Origin: Actinomycetes bacterium
GTDB taxonomy: Bacteria; Actinomycetota; Actinomycetes; Actinomycetales; Cellulomonadaceae
DNA: 11,623 nt
Assembly: GCA_021793115.1 (NCBI GenBank)
Contig: JAJYTJ010000119.1
Coordinates: 1-11,623, forward strand
Direction: 5' to 3'
A model generated the notes under the pieces. The model ran no database searches and was not told the DNA's origin. It saw only the letters and a list, made by a program, of their open reading frames with translations. The translations under genes were made by a program, and so were the position numbers. Shown in pieces: positions 5,418-11,623 of the stretch. Positions within the stretch are counted from its first letter, which is position 1, and every line of letters starts with the position of its first letter.

Positions 5418-6991
5418 TTCGCGCTCCCCTCGGCGACGGCGGGCGCGTCGGTCACGCCCACCTGGGTGATGGTGACCTGCGCCGCCGGGCGGACCAGGTT
5501 CAGCGCCGGGCCCGGGACGAAGCCGAGCACCAGCATGACGGCGACGAGCGGCCCGACCACCCAGCGCTCCCGCGCGGACACGTCCGGCAGGCCCTGGACG
5601 CCGGCCGTGACGGGCCCGGTGAACGCCCGCTGGTACATCCAGAGGATGTAGAGCGCGGCGAGCACCACCCCGAGCGTCGCGACGACCGCGGCGGCCGGCT
5701 GCGTCGCGAACGAGCCGACGAGCACGAGGAACTCGCTGACGAACGGCGAGAGCCCGGGCAGCGCCAGCGCCGACAGGCCGACGACGAGGAACAGGCCGGC
5801 CAGCACCGGGACCGCCCGCTGCAGGCCGCCGAACGCGTCGATGCGGGCCGAGCCGCGGCGGGCCGCGAGGAAGCCGACGAGCAGGAACAGGGCGCCGGTG
5901 GAGAACCCGTGGTTGACCATGTAGAAGGACGAGCCCGAGATCGACGTCGACGTGAACGCGAAGATCCCCAGGACGATGAAGCCGAAGTGCGACACCGACG
6001 TGTAGGCCACCAGGCGGTACATGTCCTGCTGCCCGATCGCCAGCAGCGCCCCGTAGAGGATCGAGACCACCGCCAGCACGATGATCACGGGCGCCGCCCA
6101 GCGCGAGGCGTGCGGGAACAGCGGCAGGCACAGCGTGAGCATCCCGAAGGTGCCCACCTTGTCGAGCACGCCGACGAGGAGGGTCGACGTCCCGGCGGGT
6201 GCCTGCTCCGCGGCGTCCGGCAGCCACGTGTGCACCGGGAACATCGGCGCCTTGATGGCGAACGCGACGAAGAAGCTGATGAACAGCCACTTCTCGAGGG
6301 TCGGGTCGAGCGACAGCCCCGTGAGCTTGTCGATGAGGAACCCGTCGGCCCCGCCGGGCCCGTGCAGGTACAGCGCGATGACGCCGATCAGCATGATGAG
6401 CCCGCCGGCGAGGGAGTACAGCAGGAACTTCACGGCCGCGTACCGCCGCCGCAGCCCGCCGAAGCCGCCGATCATGAAGTAGACCGGGATGAGCATGGCC
6501 TCGAAGACGAGGTAGAAGAAGAACAGGTCGCGCGCGGCGAAGACGGCGACGATGAACGCCTGCAGCAGCAGCACGAGCGCCAGGTACTGGCGCAGCCGGT
6601 CGGTGGCACCGTGCGCGCTGCCCTGCTCGCGCCAGGCGGCGAGCACGACGAGCGGGACGAGCAGCGCGGACATCGCGATGAGCACCAGGCCGAGGCCGTT
6701 GACGCCCACCGCGTAGGAGACGCCGAACGCGGGGATCCACGCGTGCGTCTCGGTGAGCTGGACGGTGCCCGCCTTCGACGTGTCGAACGCGACGACCGCG
6801 AGGGCGGTGAGCACGAGCTCGACGAGCGCGAAGCCGAACGCGACCTCGCGGGCGCGGCGGGGACCGGGCCGCGACGTGTCGGACGAGTAGGCCACCTCCC
6901 CGCGCGGGGTGGGTCGCGGCAGCGCCCAGAGCACCACCGCTCCGAGGAGCGGCAGCACGATGAGCGTGGTGAGCCAGGGGAACGAGGACAT
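5414..6991 (-). CDS. nuoM: NADH-quinone oxidoreductase subunit M (complex I, antiporter-like)
   Basis: A 525-residue, 14-helix-type membrane subunit that forms the middle proton channel of the membrane arm. The conserved charges are in place: E164 (LVFEAMLIPVYFMIGG), K188 (VKFLLYSLAGG), K247 in the broken helix motif AIKAPMFPVHTWLPDAAEQAP, K278 (LDKVGTFG), H335 (SVSHFGF) and E420 (SPFVSEFLVL). Its length is close to the family norm (about 500). The start is ATG at 6991 with AGGAGA 11 nt upstream, overlapping the nuoL stop. The gap from nuoL is 16 bp, and its own stop overlaps nuoN by 4 bp. The only lineage-style difference is a short polar loop at about 27-48 and a small C-terminal tail. Nothing suggests damage or a second copy. 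Confidence 0.97.
   Translation of the reverse strand: MSSFPWLTTLIVLPLLGAVVLWALPRPTPRGEVAYSSDTSRPGPRRAREVAFGFALVELVLTALAVVAFDTSKAGTVQLTETHAWIPAFGVSYAVGVNGLGLVLIAMSALLVPLVVLAAWREQGSAHGATDRLRQYLALVLLLQAFIVAVFAARDLFFFYLVFEAMLIPVYFMIGGFGGLRRRYAAVKFLLYSLAGGLIMLIGVIALYLHGPGGADGFLIDKLTGLSLDPTLEKWLFISFFVAFAIKAPMFPVHTWLPDAAEQAPAGTSTLLVGVLDKVGTFGMLTLCLPLFPHASRWAAPVIIVLAVVSILYGALLAIGQQDMYRLVAYTSVSHFGFIVLGIFAFTSTSISGSSFYMVNHGFSTGALFLLVGFLAARRGSARIDAFGGLQRAVPVLAGLFLVVGLSALALPGLSPFVSEFLVLVGSFATQPAAAVVATLGVVLAALYILWMYQRAFTGPVTAGVQGLPDVSARERWVVGPLVAVMLVLGFVPGPALNLVRPAAQVTITQVGVTDAPAVAEGSAK
5424..5430 (-). promoter_or_regulatory. Ribosome binding site deciding the nuoN GTG start
   Basis: AGGGGAG on the minus strand lies 6 nt before the GTG at 5417-5415, inside the 3' end of nuoM. 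It supports the GTG that overlaps the nuoM stop over the in-frame codons further upstream. Confidence 0.7.
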
Positions 6992-7007
6992 CGGTGGGGT
7001 CTTCTCC

Positions 7008-8951
7008 TCAGCTGCCCAGGATCAGGACGACGACGGCGAGCACGACGACTCCGAGGGTCATCGTCGCGGCGTAGGAACGGACGTGGCCGGTCTGCACCTT
7101 GCGGGCCACGTCGCCGACCTTGACGGTCGACTTCGCGATGCCCGACACGGCCCCGTCGACCACCGCGCGGTCGCCGAAGACGAGCGAGCGGGTGAGCATG
7201 CGACCGGGGACCACCAGCGCGGCGTCGTTGACGACGTCCTGGTACAGGTCCTTGCGGGCCGCCTGTGTGAGCAGCGTGCCGATCGGGGGCGTGGCCGGCA
7301 CCTCGGCCGCCGCGTACCGGCTCCAGGCGTACACCGCGCCGGCGACGACGAGCACGAGCGACAGCGTGACGAGCAGCCAGCTCGGCAGCACCGCCTGCCC
7401 CTCGCCGCGGGGCCCCGTCACCGGCGCCAGCCAGCCGGTGAACCGGTCGCCCACCGCGAGGAACGCGCCCAGGCCCACCGACCCGATGGCCAGGACCACC
7501 ATGGGCACGGTCATGAGCGCCGGAGCCTCGTGGGGGTGCTGCGGCGTGCCGTCGGTCTTCGCCGTCCAGCGCCGCTTGCCCTCGAAGGTCATGAAGAAGA
7601 GCCGCGACATGTAGAACGAGGTGATCCCGGCGCCGATGAGCGCGACCAGGCCGAACACCCAGGCGCGCCACGTCTGGCCGTCCTGCGGGACGAACGCCGC
7701 CTCGATGATCGGGTCCTTCGACCAGAAGCCCGACAGCGGGAACATGCCCAGGATCGCGAGCCAGCCGGCCATCACGGTGAAGTACGTGATCTTCATCGTC
7801 CGGCCCAGGCCGCCGAAGCCCCGCATGTCCGTCTGGTCGTCCATGCCGTGCATCACGGACCCGGCGCCGAGGAACAGCCCAGCCTTGAAGAAGCCGTGCG
7901 TCACAAGGTGCATGATCGCGAACGCGTACCCGACCGGGCCGAGGCCGGCGGCCAGCATCATGTAGCCGATCTGGGACATCGTCGAGGCGGCCAGCGCCTT
8001 CTTGATGTCGTCCTTGGCGGAACCGACGATCGCACCGAAGAGCAGGCTGATCGCGCCGACGATGGTGACGACGAGCCGCGCGTCGGGTGCGGCGGTGAAG
8101 ATCGCGTTGCTGCGCACGACGAGGTAGACGCCGGCGGTCACCATGGTCGCGGCGTGGATGAGCGCGGACACCGGCGTCGGGCCGGCCATCGCGTCGCCGA
8201 GCCAGGACTGCAGCGGGAACTGCGCCGACTTGCCGCACGCGGCGAGCAGCAGCATGAGCCCGATCGCGGTGAGCGTCCCGGTCGACAGGTGCGGCACCGC
8301 GGCGTCGACCGTGGTGAAGTCGAGGGCGCCGACGTGCGAGAACAGCAGGCCCATCGCCACGATGAGGCCGATGTCGCCGATGCGGTTGGCGACGAACGCC
8401 TTCTTGGCGGCGGCGGCGTAGACGGGGTTGTGGTTCCAGAACCCGATGAGCAGGTACGACGCGAGGCCGACGCCCTCCCAGCCGACGAACAGCAGCAGGT
8501 AGGAGTCGGCCGTGACGAGCAGCAGCATCGACGCGACGAACAGGTTCATGTAGGCGAAGAACCGGCGGCGGTCCTTGTCGTGCTCCATGTACGCCACGGA
8601 GTAGACGTGGATGAGCGTGCCGACGAACGTCACGAGCAGCACGAACGTCAGCGACAGCGGGTCGATCCGGAAGCCGGCGTCGAGGTGGAACGCCCCCGCG
8701 TCGATCCAGCGGCCGAGCGACACGGTGGCCACCCGGGAGCCGGCGGGCACCCGGAGCATCCCGACGAGCAGCACGACGCCGACGACGAGCGATGCCAGCG
8801 GTGCGAGCACGCCCAGCCAGTGGCCCCACCGGTCGGAGCGACGGCCCGTGAGCAGGAGGATCGCGGCCGAGAGCAGCGGGAGGGCGACGAGCCACGGCGC
8901 GAGCGCCGAGCCGCTCCACGCCGCGTCGGAGGTGATGGCGGTGATGAGCAT
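7008..8951 (-). CDS. nuoL: NADH-quinone oxidoreductase subunit L (complex I, distal antiporter-like subunit)
   Basis: A 647-residue membrane protein, the distal pump subunit carrying the long lateral helix along the membrane arm. Visible residues are E159 ([18 protein letters not shown]), K183/K184 ([12 protein letters not shown]), K241 ([17 protein letters not shown]) followed by [21 protein letters not shown] with H266, K356 in [12 protein letters not shown], and K412 ([10 protein letters not shown]). The C-terminal 100 residues include [11 protein letters not shown] and [10 protein letters not shown], then a final helix at about 630-646, as expected for the lateral helix and anchor. E. coli NuoL has 613 residues, so the length is normal. 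ATG at 8951 is preceded by GAGGG 4 nt away, overlapping the nuoK stop; the gap to nuoK is 7 bp. Confidence 0.97.
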   Translation of the reverse strand: MLITAITSDAAWSGSALAPWLVALPLLSAAILLLTGRRSDRWGHWLGVLAPLASLVVGVVLLVGMLRVPAGSRVATVSLGRWIDAGAFHLDAGFRIDPLSLTFVLLVTFVGTLIHVYSVAYMEHDKDRRRFFAYMNLFVASMLLLVTADSYLLLFVGWEGVGLASYLLIGFWNHNPVYAAAAKKAFVANRIGDIGLIVAMGLLFSHVGALDFTTVDAAVPHLSTGTLTAIGLMLLLAACGKSAQFPLQSWLGDAMAGPTPVSALIHAATMVTAGVYLVVRSNAIFTAAPDARLVVTIVGAISLLFGAIVGSAKDDIKKALAASTMSQIGYMMLAAGLGPVGYAFAIMHLVTHGFFKAGLFLGAGSVMHGMDDQTDMRGFGGLGRTMKITYFTVMAGWLAILGMFPLSGFWSKDPIIEAAFVPQDGQTWRAWVFGLVALIGAGITSFYMSRLFFMTFEGKRRWTAKTDGTPQHPHEAPALMTVPMVVLAIGSVGLGAFLAVGDRFTGWLAPVTGPRGEGQAVLPSWLLVTLSLVLVVAGAVYAWSRYAAAEVPATPPIGTLLTQAARKDLYQDVVNDAALVVPGRMLTRSLVFGDRAVVDGAVSGIAKSTVKVGDVARKVQTGHVRSYAATMTLGVVVLAVVVLILGS

Positions 8952-8958
8952 CCGTCCC

Positions 8959-9258
8959 TCAGCCCTTCAGCAGGTTGACGTCGTCGACCGACGCCGAGCG
9001 CCTGGTCCGGAAGATCGAGATGATGATCGCGAGCCCGATGACCACCTCGGCGGCGGCCACGACCATGACGAAGAACGCCAGCACCTGGCCGGTGAGGTTG
9101 CCGTGCATGCGGCTGAACGTCACCAGCGCGAGGTTGGTCGCGTTGAGCATGAGCTCGACGCCCATGAAGACGATGATCGCGTTGCGCCGCACGAGGACGG
9201 TGGTCGCGCCGATCGAGAAGAGGATCGCCGCGAGCACGACGTAGTGGGTGAGGGTCAC
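8959..9258 (-). CDS. nuoK: NADH-quinone oxidoreductase subunit K
   Basis: A 99-residue, three-helix subunit of the proximal membrane arm, related to MrpC. Both buried glutamates essential in this family are present: E35 in [13 protein letters not shown] and E71 in [13 protein letters not shown], matching E. coli E36 and E72. The length equals that of E. coli NuoK (100). The start is GTG at 9258, overlapping the nuoJ stop as GTGA, with a strong AAGGAG 5 nt upstream. The short C-terminal tail ends VDDVNLLKG, a usual ending for actinobacterial NuoK. The next gene, nuoL, starts 7 bp downstream. Confidence 0.97.
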   Translation of the reverse strand: MTLTHYVVLAAILFSIGATTVLVRRNAIIVFMGVELMLNATNLALVTFSRMHGNLTGQVLAFFVMVVAAAEVVIGLAIIISIFRTRRSASVDDVNLLKG

Positions 9259-10193
9259 GACTGCTCCTTCGCTCCGGCCGCGGCCGCGTCGTCGATGACC
9301 GCCGTCGGGCCCTCGTCGAGGGCGGCCGTCCCGGCCGAGCCCTCCGCAGCGGACGCCGGCGCCGTGGCCCAGTCCCCCGCGAGCACACGGTCGATGCGGG
9401 CCGCGTACTCCTCCGCGTCCGCCTCCTGGCCGCGCACGCGCAGCACGCGCGAGACCGACGCCTCGATGGGGCGCCCCTGCGGGTCGAGGGCCGGCACGTC
9501 CATCGCGTTGTGCCGCGCGTAGACGCCGGGCGCGGGCTTGCCGGCGATGTCGCCGGCGCGCACGCGCGCCGCCGCCCGCTCGCGCTGCGTGACGCGCGGC
9601 GTCATGCGGCGGCGGTGGGTGAGCATGATCGCGCCGATCGCCGCCGTGATGAGCAGTGCGCCGACGGCCTCGAGCGCGAACGCGTAGCTGCCGAAGACGA
9701 GCCGCGCCAGGGCGACGGGGTTGGAGTCAGCGTTGGCGTCGGTGAGCCCGGTGGCGGGACCGTAGTGCGCCCGGCCGACGACCCCGGCGAGCACCACGAC
9801 GAGGCCGAGGCCGGCGAGCACCGCCACCCAGCGCTGGCCGCGCAGCGTCTCGGTGAGCGAGTCCGACGCGTCGACGCCGACGAGCATGAGCACGAAGAGG
9901 AACAGCATCATGATCGCGCCGGTGTAGACGACCACCTGGACCACCCCGAGGAACGCGGCGTCCTGCGCGACGTAGAGGAACGCCAGCCCGATCATCACGA
10001 CGACGAGCGAGAGGGCGGCGTGCACCGCCTTGCGGGCGAAGAGCAGCCCGAAGGCGGCTAGCACCATGACGATCGCCAGGATCCAGAAGAGGATCGCCTC
10101 GCCCGTCGTCGTCTGCCCGGCGTCGGTGAGGGAGGTGGACAGCGTGGTGGACAGCGTGGTGGACAGCGTGGTGGCCAGGGACGGCAGCAGCAT
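9255..10193 (-). CDS. nuoJ: NADH-quinone oxidoreductase subunit J with long C-terminal extension
   Basis: This membrane-arm subunit packs against NuoK, NuoA and NuoH. Helices are seen at about 32-52, 58-76, 79-107 ([20 protein letters not shown], with Y90 in the helix that forms the pi-bulge in other species), 121-140 and 165-192 ([17 protein letters not shown]). E. coli NuoJ has 184 residues; this one has 312. The surplus is mostly a polar tail from about 194 on, first basic ([20 protein letters not shown]), then an [17 protein letters not shown] segment and an acidic Ala-rich end. The N-terminus has an odd TTLS repeat (residues 8-19). The start is ATG at 10193, sharing one base with the nuoI stop (TGATG); GTG one codon earlier (10196) is an equal alternative. 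The identity is certain. Confidence 0.95.
   Translation of the reverse strand: MLLPSLATTLSTTLSTTLSTSLTDAGQTTTGEAILFWILAIVMVLAAFGLLFARKAVHAALSLVVVMIGLAFLYVAQDAAFLGVVQVVVYTGAIMMLFLFVLMLVGVDASDSLTETLRGQRWVAVLAGLGLVVVLAGVVGRAHYGPATGLTDANADSNPVALARLVFGSYAFALEAVGALLITAAIGAIMLTHRRRMTPRVTQRERAAARVRAGDIAGKPAPGVYARHNAMDVPALDPQGRPIEASVSRVLRVRGQEADAEEYAARIDRVLAGDWATAPASAAEGSAGTAALDEGPTAVIDDAAAAGAKEQS
9264..9269 (-). promoter_or_regulatory. Ribosome binding site deciding the nuoK GTG start
   Basis: AAGGAG on the minus strand, 5 nt before GTG 9258-9256 and embedded in the nuoJ codons for its last residues (KEQS). Confidence 0.75.
10129..10176. repeat. 12-bp tandem repeat at the 5' end of nuoJ
   Basis: AGCGTGGTGGAC at 10141-10152 is repeated exactly at 10153-10164 and with one change at 10165-10176 (AGCGTGGTGGCC). 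A decayed unit at 10129-10140 matches 10 of 12. On the minus strand it codes [15 protein letters not shown] near the N-terminus of NuoJ, ahead of the first helix. Unit number could vary without breaking the frame. Confidence 0.9.
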
Positions 10194-11011
10194 CACAGCA
10201 CCCGCCGCCCCTGCTTCGTGGCGCCGGCCGTGATCTTCGCCTGGGCCTCGGCCGTCTCGCCGCGCGGTGCGGGCGGGACGCCGGCCGCGACGTTGGCGGG
10301 CAGCGACGGGTCGTCGGGCCGGTGATCGGCCACCCACTCCTCCTGCGCCGGCGTGGTGCCCGTGACGGCGCCGCGGTAGTAGTCCGTGTCCGTGGTGCCC
10401 TCCACCATGGGGTGCGGGGTCGACAGCATGCCGTTGCGCAGCGGCGCCAGCAGGTCCTGCTTCTCCCAGATGAGACCGGCCCGGGTGGGGCCGGCCAGCT
10501 CGTAGTCGTTCGTCATCGTCAGCGCGCGCGTGGGGCACGCCTCGATGCACAGGCCGCACAGGATGCAGCGCAGGTAGTTGATCTGGTAGACGCGGCCGTA
10601 CCGCTCACCCGGCGAGTACTGCTCGTCGGCCGTGTTGTCGTCAGCCTCGACGTAGATCGCGTCCGCCGGGCAGGCCCACGCGCACAGCTCGCAGCCGATG
10701 CACTTCTCCAGCCCGTCGGCGTACCGGTTGAGCTGGTGCCGGCCGTGGAACCGCGGCTTCGGCGGCACCTTCTCGGTGGGGTACTCCTCGGTCACCGTCT
10801 TCTTGAAGAAGTTCGCCAGCGTCACGCCGAAGCCCGCCGCCGGCGCGAGGAGCTCGCCGATGCCGGTCGGGCGCGGCATGCGGGAGTGGAACTCCCGCGG
10901 CGCGCCCACCTCGGCCGCCTTCTTGGCCACGGGCGCGGCCGGCGCCTGCGGGGCGACGTCGCCGCCCGGCGGGGTGGCGCCGGGCCACTGGGGCTGGGGC
11001 TCGTCAGCCAC
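10193..11011 (-). CDS. nuoI: NADH-quinone oxidoreductase subunit I (two 4Fe-4S clusters)
   Basis: This peripheral-arm subunit carries clusters N6a and N6b and passes electrons towards NuoB (N2). Two complete ferredoxin motifs are present: C104, C107, C110, C114 ([12 protein letters not shown]) and C149, C152, C155, C159 ([12 protein letters not shown]). Family segments [27 protein letters not shown] and [13 protein letters not shown] flank them. It has 272 residues against about 180 in E. coli. About 45 Pro/Ala-rich residues extend the N-terminus and about 60 polar residues extend the C-terminus. The start is GTG at 11011, with AGGAGGAG just upstream and an 8-bp overlap with nuoH. A later start would lose the RBS, and the Pro-rich head is in frame throughout. 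The stop touches the nuoJ start (TGATG). Confidence 0.96.
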   Translation of the reverse strand: MADEPQPQWPGATPPGGDVAPQAPAAPVAKKAAEVGAPREFHSRMPRPTGIGELLAPAAGFGVTLANFFKKTVTEEYPTEKVPPKPRFHGRHQLNRYADGLEKCIGCELCAWACPADAIYVEADDNTADEQYSPGERYGRVYQINYLRCILCGLCIEACPTRALTMTNDYELAGPTRAGLIWEKQDLLAPLRNGMLSTPHPMVEGTTDTDYYRGAVTGTTPAQEEWVADHRPDDPSLPANVAAGVPPAPRGETAEAQAKITAGATKQGRRVL

Positions 11012-11623
11012 GGGGCTCCTCCTCGGTGGTGGTCGGGCCGGACGCGATCGCCACGCGCTCGTCGGCCTGCGCGGCCATGCGGCGCGCCGCGCGCGGCGAC
11101 GGCGGCAGCACCTGACCGGGCAACGGCGGCACCGGGAACCCGCCCGCGAAGGCGTCGAGCTCCCGTGGCTTGCCGCGGGCGGCGCCGGGCGTGGCCTTCT
11201 TCTCGGGCACGAGGAACGAGATCCCCACCGCGACGACGATGACGACCGCCAGCGCGATGAGCAGCGTCCGCAGGTCGAGGTGGCCGAACTGCCGGACGCC
11301 CTGCACCACGGACACCGCGACGAGCCAGACCAGCGAGGCCGGGATGAGCACCTTCCAGCCGAACTTCATGAACTGGTCGTAGCGGAAGCGCAGCAGCGTG
11401 CCGCGCACCCAGACGAAGAAGAACATGATCAGCCACACCTTGACCACGAACCACAGCAGCGGCCAGTAGCCGGTGTTGAAGTAGCCGCCGCCGATCGCGC
11501 TGATGGGCCAGGGCGCGCGCCAGCCACCGAGGAACAGGGTGGTGGCGACCGCCGAGACGTTGAGCATGTTGATGTACTCGGCGAGGAAGAACCACGCGAA
11601 CTTCATCGACGAGTACTCGGTGG
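11004..11623 (-). CDS. nuoH: NADH-quinone oxidoreductase subunit H, C-terminal half (5' end outside window)
   Basis: NuoH lines the quinone tunnel at the joint of the two arms of complex I. The frame is open to the right edge and shows 205 complete codons plus a partial one. It begins [19 protein letters not shown], the family signature of the conserved acidic helix, then [10 protein letters not shown], a helix [42 protein letters not shown], and two more helices (about 11255-11345). The methionine at 11606 is internal, not a start. After the last helix a polar tail of about 65 residues ([14 protein letters not shown] onwards) ends EEEPRG; E. coli NuoH lacks such a tail. The stop overlaps nuoI by 8 bp. 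The rest of nuoH and nuoA-G should lie to the right. Confidence 0.95.
   Translation of the reverse strand, partial: TEYSSMKFAWFFLAEYINMLNVSAVATTLFLGGWRAPWPISAIGGGYFNTGYWPLLWFVVKVWLIMFFFVWVRGTLLRFRYDQFMKFGWKVLIPASLVWLVAVSVVQGVRQFGHLDLRTLLIALAVVIVVAVGISFLVPEKKATPGAARGKPRELDAFAGGFPVPPLPGQVLPPSPRAARRMAAQADERVAIASGPTTTEEEPRG
11016..11023 (-). promoter_or_regulatory. Ribosome binding site deciding the nuoI GTG start
   Basis: AGGAGGAG on the minus strand ends 4 nt before GTG 11011-11009; its AGGAGG core is 6 nt away. The same bases encode the EEE near the end of NuoH. Confidence 0.75.

Noticed and set aside
3387..5651. Very long open frame on the + strand opposite nuoN and the polyprenyl synthase gene
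   Set aside because: Its product is an Arg/His/Glu-rich string without domains, the usual antisense shadow of a GC-rich gene. The minus strand carries clear NuoN and synthase motifs.
6909..8978. Long + strand open frame opposite nuoL
   Set aside because: Low-complexity, charged antisense shadow; nuoL is intact on the other strand with all key residues.
11004..11606. Methionine at 11606 as a nuoH start
   Set aside because: The codons upstream (TEYSS) continue a conserved NuoH motif, so the gene runs off the window.

Overview
The window is very GC-rich, dense, gene-after-gene DNA with many GTG starts and short start/stop overlaps. Together with the protein signatures (a 14-type nuo operon ending in a long-chain polyprenyl synthase, and an actinobacterial-style ECF sigma factor with a single-pass membrane partner) this points to a high-GC Gram-positive actinobacterium. 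Within that group Micrococcales of the Cellulomonas type is my best guess; this is inference from style, not from a marker gene. No rRNA, tRNA, CRISPR array, insertion sequence or phage gene was seen, and there is no gene-free stretch longer than about 130 bases.

Layout, left to right. Positions 1-280 hold the 3' end of a rightward RarD/EamA-type permease gene. It converges on a leftward block, and a perfect 13-bp inverted repeat (301-340) sits between them as a strong terminator. Everything else is on the minus strand, so biological order runs right to left: 3' part of nuoH, then nuoI, nuoJ, nuoK, nuoL, nuoM, nuoN (11623 down to 3699), a long-chain trans-polyprenyl diphosphate synthase (3646-2636), an ECF sigma factor (2513-1965), a predicted membrane anti-sigma factor (1968-1114), and a small repeat-rich exported or membrane-anchored protein (983-387).

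The nuo genes encode the membrane arm of proton-pumping NADH:menaquinone oxidoreductase (complex I). The key charged residues of NuoK, NuoL, NuoM and NuoN and both 4Fe-4S motifs of NuoI are intact. Genes are joined by overlaps or gaps of at most 16 bp, so they form one translationally coupled operon whose nuoA-G part must lie beyond the right edge. The adjacent polyprenyl synthase probably makes the isoprenoid tail of menaquinone, the electron acceptor of the complex. A -10-like TAGGTT exactly 6 nt before its GTG suggests it also has its own leaderless promoter.

The least ordinary part is 387-2513. A sigma factor is coupled through an ATGA overlap to a protein with a short cytoplasmic domain, one membrane segment and a long disordered exterior. 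It is followed by a smaller protein that shares the same membrane-entry motif (GLGxAGKxxLG; 15 of 31 ungapped positions identical) and carries two 12-bp tandem arrays encoding TRDQ-like and PTAA/PTVA-like tetrapeptides. This looks like an envelope-sensing sigma/anti-sigma module with a repeat-bearing accessory protein; its signal and ligands cannot be told from the sequence.
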